A DNA stretch of 11,175 nt from an uncultured Actinomycetes bacterium (GTDB lineage: Bacteria > Actinomycetota > Actinomycetes > Nanopelagicales > Nanopelagicaceae), in contig CAIUHY010000028.1 of NCBI GenBank assembly GCA_903899145.1, positions 1 to 11,175 of the forward strand, written 5' to 3'. Position 1 is the stretch's first letter. Each line of letters starts with the position of its first letter. Under the pieces are notes generated by a model. The model made no database searches, was not told where the DNA came from, and saw nothing but the letters and a program-made list of their open reading frames with translations. Both the position numbers and the translations under genes were made by a program. Positions 4,245-11,175 of this stretch are shown piece after piece.

Positions 4245-6836
4245 ATGAATCAGTCCGATAAGAGACCCGAACTCGCTGCAAGCTTTAGCCCAGCTGAGAT
4301 TGAAGGCGTTCTCTATAAGAAGTGGCAAGACGGTGGATATTTCACCGCAGATGCATCTTCATCTAAACAACCATTCACGATTGTTATTCCGCCACCGAAT
4401 GTGACCGGAAGTCTTCATATTGGTCACGCACTAGATCACACTTTGCAAGATATTTTGATTCGCATGAAGCGGATGAAAGGCTTTGAAGCACTCTGGCTGC
4501 CTGGAATGGATCATGCCGGTATTGCAACCCAAAACGTTGTTGAAAAACAGTTAGCTACTCAAGGTAAAACACGTCATGACCTAGGGCGCGAGAAGTTTGT
4601 TGAAAAAGTCTGGGAATGGAAGAAGGAATCAGGCGGAACAATTCTTGCTCAAATGAAACGTCTGGGTGACAGCGTTGATTGGTCGCGTGAGCGCTTCACG
4701 ATGGATCAAGGATTATCTAAGGCAGTACTTGAAATCTTTAAACGATTATATGATGCAGACCTTATTTATCGCGCAGAGCGAATCATCAACTGGTGCCCAA
4801 GATGTTTGACTGCTCTTTCAGATATCGAAGTTGAGCATTCTGATGTTGCAGGTGAATTTGTATCAGTTCGATATGGCGATGGGGATTTATCAATTACCGT
4901 TGCAACAACCCGCCCAGAGACAATGTTGGGTGACGGAGCGGTTGCAGTCAATCCGAATGATCCAAGGTATTCACATCTAGTTGGTAAGCAAGTATTACTT
5001 CCACTTGCCAACAGAATGATTCCAATTATTGCTGATGAATTAGTAGACCCTGATTTTGGAACTGGCGCGGTGAAGGTAACAGGAGCCCATGATCCAAATG
5101 ATTTTGAAATGGCTACTCGCCACGGCATTGAGATGCCAATCATTATGAATATCAATGCGGTGATGGAAGGCTCAAATACTGAGTTTGATGGCATGGATCG
5201 CTTTGATGCACGCGTTGCTGTTGTTGAAGAACTTCGCAAGCAAGGACGTGTTGTTGCTGAAAAGCGTCCATACATGCATTCAGTTGGACATTGCCAACGG
5301 TGTGAAACGATTGTTGAGCCACGACTTTCTAAACAATGGTTTGTAAAAGTTACACCCCTTGCAAAAGCAGCTGGAGATGCCGTCCGTGATGGCCGTGTAA
5401 AGATTGAACCAGAGGAACTCGCTCCACGTTATTTTGATTGGATCGATAACATGCATGACTGGTGTATTTCGCGCCAGTTATGGTGGGGTCATCGAATTCC
5501 TGTGTACTACGGACCCAATGATGAGGTTGTTGTCTGCGGACCCAACGATGTTCCACCTGCCGGATACACACAAGATCCAGATGTACTAGATACCTGGTTC
5601 TCATCTGGCTTATGGCCATTTTCAACACTTGGTTGGCCAGAGGAAACTCCCGACTTAAAGAAGTTCTATCCAACTAGTGTTCTTGTCACTGGTTATGACA
5701 TTTTATTCTTTTGGGTTGCGCGCATGATGCTTATGGGACTTTTTGCAATGGATGGTGTTGCGCCATTTAAAACAATTGCGCTACACGGATTAGTTCGAGA
5801 TCGCTTTGGCAAGAAGATGTCCAAGAGTCGCGGAAACACAGTTGACCCCATTGAGTTTATGGATAAGTACGGATCAGATGCTCTTCGCTTTACATTAGCA
5901 AGAGGTGCAAACCCTGGAGCAGACCAAGCCTTGGCTGAAGAATGGATTGCAGGTGCTCGCAACTTTGCGACCAAGCTATGGAATGCAACACGCTTTGCGA
6001 TGCTCAATGGTGCTAACGTTGAAAGTAAGTTGCCTGAGTTCTCTTCGCTGAATCTTATTGACCAATGGATTCTTACTCGTCTCAATGAAACAATTAAAGA
6101 AGCGGATGCTTATTTAGAGTCATTTGAATTTGCAAAGGCATCTGAACTTATTTACCACTTCGCTTGGGATGATTTATGTGATTGGTATCTAGAACTTACA
6201 AAATCTACATTTGCTGGCCAGAATCCTGCTCCGACTGCAAGAGTCCTTGGACACGTCCTTGATCAGCTATTACGACTACTGCACCCTGCAATGCCTTTTA
6301 TTACCGAAGAGCTCTGGTGCACTCTTACAGGTGGCCAGACTCTCGTAAATGCAGAGTGGCCGGTAGCAGATGAGAAATTTATAAATCCTGATTCTCTTAA
6401 GACAGCAACTTCTATTCAGGAGATTGTTACTGAAATTCGCAGATTTAGAAATGATCAAGGCATTAAAACTTCAGGGAAAATCGTTGCTAGGTTCTCAGGA
6501 CTTGGTGAGCTTGCAGCATATGAAGATGCCATTCGATTCATAGTCCGCTGCGATAAGGCGGAAGGTAACTACACAGCGAAGATTGAGATAGGTTCCGTCA
6601 CCGTTGAATTTGATCTAACAGGAGCAATTGATATCAAAGCAGAACGAGCGCGTTTAACTAAAGATTTAACAACTGCAAAAAAAGATTTAATAACAGCACA
6701 AGTAAAGCTCGATAACGAAGGCTTTATGGCGAAAGCCCCTCTTGATGTCCTCACTGAGATCAGAGAGCGCTTAGTTATTACAACTGCTGATATCGCGCGA
6801 TTAGAAGCAGCTTTAGCTGCCCTTCCTGCAGAATAA
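4245..6836 (+). CDS. valS: Valine--tRNA ligase
   Basis: This class I aminoacyl-tRNA synthetase charges tRNA-Val and hydrolyses mischarged threonyl-tRNA. It has 863 residues, slightly compact for a bacterial ValRS. The HIGH signature is at 58-61, within PPPNVTGSLHIGHAL. The CP1 editing domain starts around 200 and includes TTRPET at 221-226. Two CxxC pairs, in WCPRC and HCQRC, resemble the zinc-knuckle cysteines of some ValRS. KMSKS is at 524-528. An anticodon-binding helical domain follows, and a C-terminal coiled coil spans about 795-863, with the AERARL start and APLDVL segment of the ValRS tRNA-binding arm. Its TAA is 2 nt before the folC ATG, so the two are probably one operon. The start lacks a ribosome-binding site. 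Confidence 0.98.
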   Translation: MNQSDKRPELAASFSPAEIEGVLYKKWQDGGYFTADASSSKQPFTIVIPPPNVTGSLHIGHALDHTLQDILIRMKRMKGFEALWLPGMDHAGIATQNVVEKQLATQGKTRHDLGREKFVEKVWEWKKESGGTILAQMKRLGDSVDWSRERFTMDQGLSKAVLEIFKRLYDADLIYRAERIINWCPRCLTALSDIEVEHSDVAGEFVSVRYGDGDLSITVATTRPETMLGDGAVAVNPNDPRYSHLVGKQVLLPLANRMIPIIADELVDPDFGTGAVKVTGAHDPNDFEMATRHGIEMPIIMNINAVMEGSNTEFDGMDRFDARVAVVEELRKQGRVVAEKRPYMHSVGHCQRCETIVEPRLSKQWFVKVTPLAKAAGDAVRDGRVKIEPEELAPRYFDWIDNMHDWCISRQLWWGHRIPVYYGPNDEVVVCGPNDVPPAGYTQDPDVLDTWFSSGLWPFSTLGWPEETPDLKKFYPTSVLVTGYDILFFWVARMMLMGLFAMDGVAPFKTIALHGLVRDRFGKKMSKSRGNTVDPIEFMDKYGSDALRFTLARGANPGADQALAEEWIAGARNFATKLWNATRFAMLNGANVESKLPEFSSLNLIDQWILTRLNETIKEADAYLESFEFAKASELIYHFAWDDLCDWYLELTKSTFAGQNPAPTARVLGHVLDQLLRLLHPAMPFITEELWCTLTGGQTLVNAEWPVADEKFINPDSLKTATSIQEIVTEIRRFRNDQGIKTSGKIVARFSGLGELAAYEDAIRFIVRCDKAEGNYTAKIEIGSVTVEFDLTGAIDIKAERARLTKDLTTAKKDLITAQVKLDNEGFMAKAPLDVLTEIRERLVITTADIARLEAALAALPAE

Positions 6837-6838
6837 TT

Positions 6839-8200
6839 ATGACAACGTCTGAAGACTTTGAGGTAGTAGCGCTTATAGAAAAAGAGTTATTCAAGCGCTG
6901 GCCAGAAACAAAGATTGAGCCTTCATTAGACCGTATTTCAGCACTCTGTGATGCGCTTGGTTCTCCGCAACTTTCGTATCCTACGGTTCATATTGCTGGA
7001 ACTAATGGGAAGACAACGACATCACGTATGTCTGATGCACTCTTTCGTGGACTTGGATATCGCACAGGACGCTTTACTAGCCCTCACCTTGAGAGCTTTT
7101 TAGAAAGAATTTCTATTAATGGCCAATCAATTACGCCAGAAGGTCTTATATCAACGTATAACGACGTTGCTCTTTATTTTGATCTAATCGATAGCAAACA
7201 AGAACATCCCCTTTCATTTTTTGAAGCTATGACCGCACTTGCATTTGTCGCCTTTGCAGAATTTCCAGTAGATATTGCTGTGATTGAAGCAGGAATGGGT
7301 GGTGAGTGGGATGCAACTAATGTCGTCCAAAGTCAGGTTTCAGTTATAACTCCAATTGGCTTAGACCACATGGAATATCTTGGAAATACTCTTGAAGAAA
7401 TTGCGCTCACTAAGTCTGGAATTATTAAGCCAGAGTCTCATGTTGTACTAGCAGCACAGAAGCCAGAAGTTGCAACTGTATTAATGGCGCGCGCTCTTGA
7501 GCGAGCTGCAATCCCTTACCGCGAGGGAATTGAGTTCGCGGTGAAGAAGAGGGATTTAGCAGTGGGCGGGCAATTGCTCACAATTGATGGCATCCATGGG
7601 ACTTACACAGATATTTTTGTTCCTCTCTATGGCGCCCACCAAGCCACTAATGCCGCCCTTTCATTGGCTACAGTGGAAGCATTTGCTGGGGTTGCGCTAG
7701 ATGAGGATGTTGTCCGTAATTCATTTTTGGCAGTTGATTCACCTGGAAGACTTGAAATTGTTCATCGTGATCCAACTGTGATCCTTGACGCCGCGCACAA
7801 TCCACACGGCGCTCATGCGCTTTCGACCACCTTGCAAAATGAATTTGATTTTGAAAGTGTTTTTGGTGTCTTTGCTATTTTGGGAGATAAAGATGTTGAC
7901 GGTGTTCTTGCTGAGCTTGAGAAAGTAATTGATCGCTTAGTTGTTACCCAAAATTCATCAGACCGAGCCATGCTGGCTGATGAACTATATAAGCGGGCAG
8001 TAAAAGTATTTGGGCAAGATCGTACCTATCTTGAACCTGATTTAAGAAGCGCAATCACTTATTCAATGGAGCAGTGCGCATTACTTAATCAGGTAAGCGA
8101 TGGGATCTCTGCGGTTGTCGTTACCGGTTCAGTAGTAACAGCAGGAGAGAGTCGCAAGATTATTAGAACTATCGCAGGGAGAGCTGGTGATTTATCGTGA
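6839..8200 (+). CDS. folC: Bifunctional folylpolyglutamate synthase / dihydrofolate synthase
   Basis: FolC adds glutamate to dihydropteroate and to reduced folates, giving dihydrofolate and the retained polyglutamate forms. The 453 residues fit the Mur-ligase-like family. The P-loop HIAGTNGKTTT is at 51-61, and the folate-binding FTSPHL segment follows at 79-84. GMGGEWDATN covers 152-161. The DHMEYLG segment is at 176-182, and KSGI contains Lys192, which corresponds to the carbamylated lysine of the family. DAAHNPHG is at 317-324, starting the C-terminal domain. The ATG is 2 nt after the valS stop with no Shine-Dalgarno, so translation probably relies on coupling. Its TGA overlaps the GTG of the next gene. 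Whether both reactions are catalysed cannot be told from sequence; the bifunctional call follows the usual actinobacterial enzyme. Confidence 0.95.
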   Translation: MTTSEDFEVVALIEKELFKRWPETKIEPSLDRISALCDALGSPQLSYPTVHIAGTNGKTTTSRMSDALFRGLGYRTGRFTSPHLESFLERISINGQSITPEGLISTYNDVALYFDLIDSKQEHPLSFFEAMTALAFVAFAEFPVDIAVIEAGMGGEWDATNVVQSQVSVITPIGLDHMEYLGNTLEEIALTKSGIIKPESHVVLAAQKPEVATVLMARALERAAIPYREGIEFAVKKRDLAVGGQLLTIDGIHGTYTDIFVPLYGAHQATNAALSLATVEAFAGVALDEDVVRNSFLAVDSPGRLEIVHRDPTVILDAAHNPHGAHALSTTLQNEFDFESVFGVFAILGDKDVDGVLAELEKVIDRLVVTQNSSDRAMLADELYKRAVKVFGQDRTYLEPDLRSAITYSMEQCALLNQVSDGISAVVVTGSVVTAGESRKIIRTIAGRAGDLS

Positions 8201-8544
8201 GAGTTCTAGGAGCATCCGTGCTTGCAATGGAATCTTTAGTAATGGGGTTCGCATTGTTACTTGCTATGGATAAACACAGTAGTAGTGAACTTATTTTGGG
8301 AGCGATACTTGCACTACTTATTTTATTAACTGCAGGGATGACAAAGAGGGTGAGCGGCTGGATCCTGGGAAGCATCTGGCAGATCTGCCTAATCGCTTAC
8401 GGGATGGTTGTCCCGGCTATGTATTTCATGGGCGCGCTATTCGCTCTGCTTTGGGTGTGTGCCTATTTCGTAGGCAAAAAGGGCGAGAAAGTCCGCGCTC
8501 AAATGATGGATACACTTGACCCATGGAGAGAACCCTCGTCTTAA
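8197..8544 (+). CDS. DUF4233 family small integral membrane protein, function unknown
   Basis: The product is a 115-residue, very hydrophobic protein with four predicted membrane helices, at about 4-24, 32-48, 53-73 and 75-93. A short basic segment follows (GKKGEKVRAQ) and then a polar tail. Size, topology and position between folC and ndk match DUF4233, a family found in actinobacteria at this locus (Rv2446c in M. tuberculosis, from memory). Its GTG overlaps the folC TGA as GTGA, with GGTGA 6 nt upstream. Its 3' end overlaps ndk by 22 nt in another frame. Translation is therefore tied to both neighbours. No catalytic motif is visible and no biochemical role is known to me; a link to folate or nucleotide metabolism is only suggested by position. 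Confidence 0.85.
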   Translation: MRVLGASVLAMESLVMGFALLLAMDKHSSSELILGAILALLILLTAGMTKRVSGWILGSIWQICLIAYGMVVPAMYFMGALFALLWVCAYFVGKKGEKVRAQMMDTLDPWREPSS

Positions 8545-8951
8545 TCAAGCCAGATGGCGTTAAGCGCAATTTGGTTGGACAAGTTCTTTCTCGTATTGAA
8601 GCTAAAGGTTATTCACTCGTTGCTATCAAAACTATGAACGCTGATCGTGCTTTGCTTGCTAAGCACTATGCAGAGCATGAGGGTAAGCCATTTTTTGAAC
8701 CTCTCATCGAGTTTATGACGTCCGGCCCAATCGTTGCTGTTATTGCAGAAGGCAATCGAGTAGTCGAGGGCTTTCGCAAACTAGCCGGGACAACAGATCC
8801 AACTACTGCTGAGCCTGGAACCATTCGTGGTGACCTAGCTGCAGATGCAGGCACAAAAGTTGTTCAAAATATTGTTCATGGTTCAGATTCTGTCGAATCA
8901 GCAAACCGCGAAATTGAAATTTTCTTCCCCGAGTTTGCGAAAGGACGCTAA
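8523..8951 (+). CDS. ndk: Nucleoside diphosphate kinase
   Basis: Ndk transfers the gamma phosphate of ATP to nucleoside diphosphates through a phosphohistidine, balancing NTP and dNTP pools. The 142 residues include Lys10 (LIKPDGVKR), Tyr49 and Phe58 (HYAEHEGKPFF), Arg85 (FRKLAGTTDP), Arg102 (GTIRGD), Asn116, and catalytic His119 in NIVHGSDS. The segment between RGD and the catalytic histidine (LAADAGTKVVQN) is about 4 residues longer than in E. coli, human or mycobacterial enzymes. I recall similar longer loops in some other actinobacteria, so this is probably a clade variant. The ATG lies inside the end of the DUF4233 gene and has only a weak, distant ribosome-binding site, which suggests coupling. 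The stop overlaps the mreB start by one base. Confidence 0.97.
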   Translation: MERTLVLIKPDGVKRNLVGQVLSRIEAKGYSLVAIKTMNADRALLAKHYAEHEGKPFFEPLIEFMTSGPIVAVIAEGNRVVEGFRKLAGTTDPTTAEPGTIRGDLAADAGTKVVQNIVHGSDSVESANREIEIFFPEFAKGR

Positions 8952-9997
8952 TGGCTAAGGATAAAAATCATAATCGGATGTCGTTTATTGGACGAGATAT
9001 GGCAGTTGATTTAGGAACTGCTAATACTCTTGTTTACGTAAGAGGTCGCGGTATCGTCCTTAATGAGCCATCCGTGGTTGCAGTCAATCAAGACACCGGA
9101 GCTATTCTTGCTGTTGGTATTGAAGCTAAGCGCATGATTGGCCGTACTCCTGGAAACATTGTTGCAATTCGCCCACTGAAAGATGGAGTGATTGCCGACT
9201 TTGATACAACAGAGCGCATGCTTCGTTACTTTATTCAAAAAGTCCATCGCCGCCGTTATCTTGCAAAACCTCGTATTGTTGTCTGTGTTCCATCTGGAAT
9301 TACAGGAGTTGAACAGCGCGCTGTTAAGGATGCAGGCTATGCAGCTGGCGCACGGAAGGTTTACATCATTGAAGAGCCTATGGCTGCAGCAATTGGAGCG
9401 GGTCTTCCAATCCATGAGCCAACAGGAAATATGGTTGTTGATATTGGTGGGGGAACAACTGAAGTTGCAGTCATTTCTCTTGGCGGAATTGTCACCGCTC
9501 TTTCAATTCGCGTAGGCGGAGATGAATTAGATCAAGCAATCATTGACTGGGTAAAGCGTGAATTTTCACTCTTACTTGGTGAGCGCACAGCTGAAGAGAT
9601 TAAAATGGCAATTGGCTCTGCGTATCGCCTACCTAATGAGCCAGATGCTGAAATTCGTGGTCGCGACCTTGCAACAGGTCTACCAAAGACCATATTGGTA
9701 TCTGCCGAAGACATTCGAAAAGCGTTAGATGAACCGGTAAATCAGATCATCAATGCAATTAAGAGCACATTAGATAAGACGCCACCTGAGCTTGCAAGTG
9801 ATTTGATGGACCGAGGAATTGTACTTACTGGTGGAGGAGCGCTACTGCGAGGGCTAGATGAGCGTCTGCGTCATGAAACAGGAATGCCAGTTCATATCTG
9901 CGAGCGTCCTCTTCAAGCTGTTGCAGAAGGCTCAGGCAAATGTGTTGAAGAATTCGAAGCCTTGGAAAAGGTTTTGATTTCCGAGCCTCGCCGATAA
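8951..9997 (+). CDS. mreB: Rod shape-determining protein MreB
   Basis: MreB is a bacterial actin that forms membrane-attached filaments and steers the lateral cell-wall synthesis machinery. The 348 residues contain the actin-fold nucleotide motifs: phosphate-1 DLGTANT at 20-26, phosphate-2 DIGGGTT at 164-170 and adenosine motif TGGGALLRG at 293-301. VCVPSGIT (111-118) and IEEPMAAAIGAG are also family hallmarks. The protein closely resembles Streptomyces-type MreB. The ATG at 8951 shares its A with the ndk TAA, and AAAGGA (8940-8945) lies 5 nt upstream. An alternative ATG at 8978 (Met10) would begin MSFIGRDMA, the commonest MreB start, so the first nine polar residues are less certain. The short tail after AVAEGSG ends in SEPRR. 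mreC and mreD follow. Confidence 0.97.
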   Translation: MAKDKNHNRMSFIGRDMAVDLGTANTLVYVRGRGIVLNEPSVVAVNQDTGAILAVGIEAKRMIGRTPGNIVAIRPLKDGVIADFDTTERMLRYFIQKVHRRRYLAKPRIVVCVPSGITGVEQRAVKDAGYAAGARKVYIIEEPMAAAIGAGLPIHEPTGNMVVDIGGGTTEVAVISLGGIVTALSIRVGGDELDQAIIDWVKREFSLLLGERTAEEIKMAIGSAYRLPNEPDAEIRGRDLATGLPKTILVSAEDIRKALDEPVNQIINAIKSTLDKTPPELASDLMDRGIVLTGGGALLRGLDERLRHETGMPVHICERPLQAVAEGSGKCVEEFEALEKVLISEPRR

Positions 9998-10014
9998 TTT
10001 AGTTCAAGACACTT

Positions 10015-10962
10015 ATGGCACGTGGAAGCGGTAATCGTTCAAGATTACTGCTTATCATTTTGCTAGTTACCTCACTCTTTTTAGTAACGTTGGATTTGCG
10101 TGGCGTGAGTCTGACTAAAAGTTCGCGCTCAATCACTCAAAGTATTTTAGCTCCCGTTCAAAATGGTGTTTCTACAGTTTTTTCTCCTGTCGGTCGATTT
10201 TTTAGTAGCATTAAAAATTTTGGCAACACTAAAGCTGAACTAGATCAAGTAAAAGCTGCGAATAATTTACTGAAAGCACAACTCGCCAAAGAAGTAGATA
10301 GTAAAGGTGCTCTTACCCAGCTAAAGGGATTACTTAATCTGGCAGGCCAAGGTGGATACAAAATTGTTCCAGCTCGCGTCATTGGTCGCGGTTCTGCGGC
10401 TAGCTTTTCGCAGACCATAACAGTTGATGCCGGAAGTAGAGATGGAATAAGAATGAACCAAACTGTTATTTCACAAAACGGTCTCATTGGCGTAGTCAAG
10501 ATGGTGACTTCTAACTCAGCAATTATTCTATTAATTAGTGATCCAAGTTTTAAAGTAGGGGTTCGAATAGCCCGTTCACAAAGCATTGGAGTTCTACTTG
10601 GTCAAGGAAACTCCCAGTATCAATTAGAACTTTTAGATCCAACAGGAATAATTGAAGATGGAGATGTGTTATTAACAAATGGAAGCCAAGACAATCGTCC
10701 ATTTGTTCCAGGAGTACCCATAGGACAAGTATCTAGTGTTGATCATACAAACTCTTCATTAACTCAGACCGCAATAGTGAAGTCATATGCAAACCTGAAT
10801 GACTTAGGTGTTGTTTCCGTGATTATTAGCGCGCCAAATGTTGCACCAAAGACCCCTATTAGCCCCACTCCACAACCAACAATTACCGTCTTAGTTACCC
10901 CAACACCTTCGCCTTCCTTAAGTGCCTCACCGACTCCTACCCCACATAAATCAAAGGCTTAA
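10015..10962 (+). CDS. mreC: Rod shape-determining protein MreC
   Basis: MreC is a bitopic membrane protein that links MreB to the extracytoplasmic wall-synthesis enzymes (RodA and PBP2-type) of the elongasome. The 315 residues show a short basic cytoplasmic N-terminus, one membrane helix at about 10-28, a coiled coil at about 70-100 (AELDQVKAANNLLKAQLAKEV) that mediates dimerisation, and the beta-rich MreC domain at about 115-272. The domain includes the typical GLIGVV and DPSFKVGVR segments. The C-terminus (about 274-315) is an unstructured tail rich in Pro, Thr and Ser with repeated PTP units, ending KSKA; it should lie outside the membrane. The gene starts 17 nt after mreB. The region before the ATG has no clear Shine-Dalgarno (only a weak AAGA), so the start is inferred from the basic segment and helix. 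Confidence 0.95.
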   Translation: MARGSGNRSRLLLIILLVTSLFLVTLDLRGVSLTKSSRSITQSILAPVQNGVSTVFSPVGRFFSSIKNFGNTKAELDQVKAANNLLKAQLAKEVDSKGALTQLKGLLNLAGQGGYKIVPARVIGRGSAASFSQTITVDAGSRDGIRMNQTVISQNGLIGVVKMVTSNSAIILLISDPSFKVGVRIARSQSIGVLLGQGNSQYQLELLDPTGIIEDGDVLLTNGSQDNRPFVPGVPIGQVSSVDHTNSSLTQTAIVKSYANLNDLGVVSVIISAPNVAPKTPISPTPQPTITVLVTPTPSPSLSASPTPTPHKSKA

Positions 10963-10965
10963 TTT

Positions 10966-11175
10966 GTGAGTCCGGTCCGTATTGCATATAGCTTGTTCTT
11001 TTTCTTCGTCCTTTTTGCCGTTCAAGAATCTGCCGTCTCTCTTATTCATTTTCCAATTGCAGGATTTTCTCTATATTTAGCAGTAACTATTGCACTCATT
11101 GCATATGAAGATCATGATGGTTCAATCATTATGGGTTTTCTTGCAGGTATCGTGCTTGACCTATCACCAACATCA
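10966..11175 (+). CDS. mreD: Rod shape-determining protein MreD, 5' part (cut by window end)
   Basis: An open frame beginning GTG at 10966 runs 70 codons to the window edge. AAAGG (10953-10957) lies 8 nt upstream, and the gap from the mreC stop is 3 nt. The translation starts MSPVRIAYSLFFFFVLFAVQ, a membrane helix. A second hydrophobic stretch (IHFPIAGFSLYLAVTIALIAY) follows, then an acidic EDHDG turn and GFLAGIVLDLSPTS. The G-F-x-x-G-x-x-x-D-L-x-P pattern is the MreD hallmark. With the mreB-mreC context the call is secure even without the C-terminal half. MreD is a small polytopic membrane partner of MreC in the elongasome. Confidence 0.9.
   Translation, partial: MSPVRIAYSLFFFFVLFAVQESAVSLIHFPIAGFSLYLAVTIALIAYEDHDGSIIMGFLAGIVLDLSPTS

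Noticed and set aside
4766..5275. 169-codon open frame on the minus strand inside valS
   Set aside because: It lies entirely within the strongly conserved ValRS sequence, resembles no known family, and its serine/arginine-rich composition is typical of an antisense shadow.
5693..6085. 130-codon minus-strand frame inside valS
   Set aside because: Shadow of the KMSKS region coding sequence; no independent support.
8978..8980. Alternative mreB start at Met10
   Set aside because: Matches the commonest MreB N-terminus, but the ATG at 8951 has the better-spaced AAAGGA and the one-base overlap with ndk; left as a noted alternative.
10245..10586. 113-codon minus-strand frame inside mreC
   Set aside because: Opposite a well-supported MreC domain with no start signals; treated as chance.
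1..11175. CRISPR arrays, insertion sequences, attachment sites, phage or defence genes
   Set aside because: No spaced direct repeats, transposase-like frames, terminal inverted repeats or composition breaks were seen; the whole window is ordinary core gene content.

Overview
The window reads as a stretch of core chromosome from a low-G+C actinobacterium. Every gene lies on the + strand. The order tRNA-Pro / tig / clpP1-clpP2 / clpX / valS / folC / DUF4233 / ndk / mreB-mreC-mreD is an actinobacterial arrangement. Two full-length, catalytically intact ClpP paralogues in tandem and a DUF4233 membrane protein between folC and ndk support this. The base composition is AT-leaning, unlike the high-G+C soil actinobacteria, and the gaps are very short. 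Together these suggest a streamlined planktonic lineage such as the freshwater acI / Nanopelagicales group. The lineage is an inference; the phylum is fairly secure.

Layout. Positions 1-165 hold a tRNA-Pro(UGG) with an encoded CCA, a plausible promoter, and a 30-nt link to tig. Positions 166-4220 are a protein-quality-control block: trigger factor, the ClpP1 and ClpP2 peptidase subunits (overlapping GTGA start/stop) and the unfoldase ClpX. The two sizeable gaps in this block (1462-1600 and 2836-2924) carry stem-loops and sites resembling the ClgR operator of other actinobacteria. Positions 4245-8951 form a tightly packed run: valyl-tRNA synthetase, folylpolyglutamate/dihydrofolate synthase, the DUF4233 protein and nucleoside diphosphate kinase, with gaps of 2 nt or overlaps of 4, 22 and 1 nt. 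Positions 8951-11175 begin the mreBCD cell-shape operon; mreD is cut by the window edge.

How the genes work together. Trigger factor meets nascent chains at the ribosome. ClpX, docked on the ClpP1P2 chamber, unfolds and degrades proteins. ValS, FolC and Ndk supply charged tRNA, polyglutamylated folates and NTPs. MreB, MreC and MreD organise lateral cell-wall synthesis.

I see no mobile elements, CRISPR arrays, phage genes, frameshifts or broken genes, and no stretch over 300 bases without a gene (the longest gap is 139 nt). I found no evidence of a wholly new system. The best leads are regulatory: a GCGAACA-ended motif present three times, only around the clp genes, and clpX and valS starts with no Shine-Dalgarno and a -10-like hexamer placed for leaderless or near-leaderless transcription.
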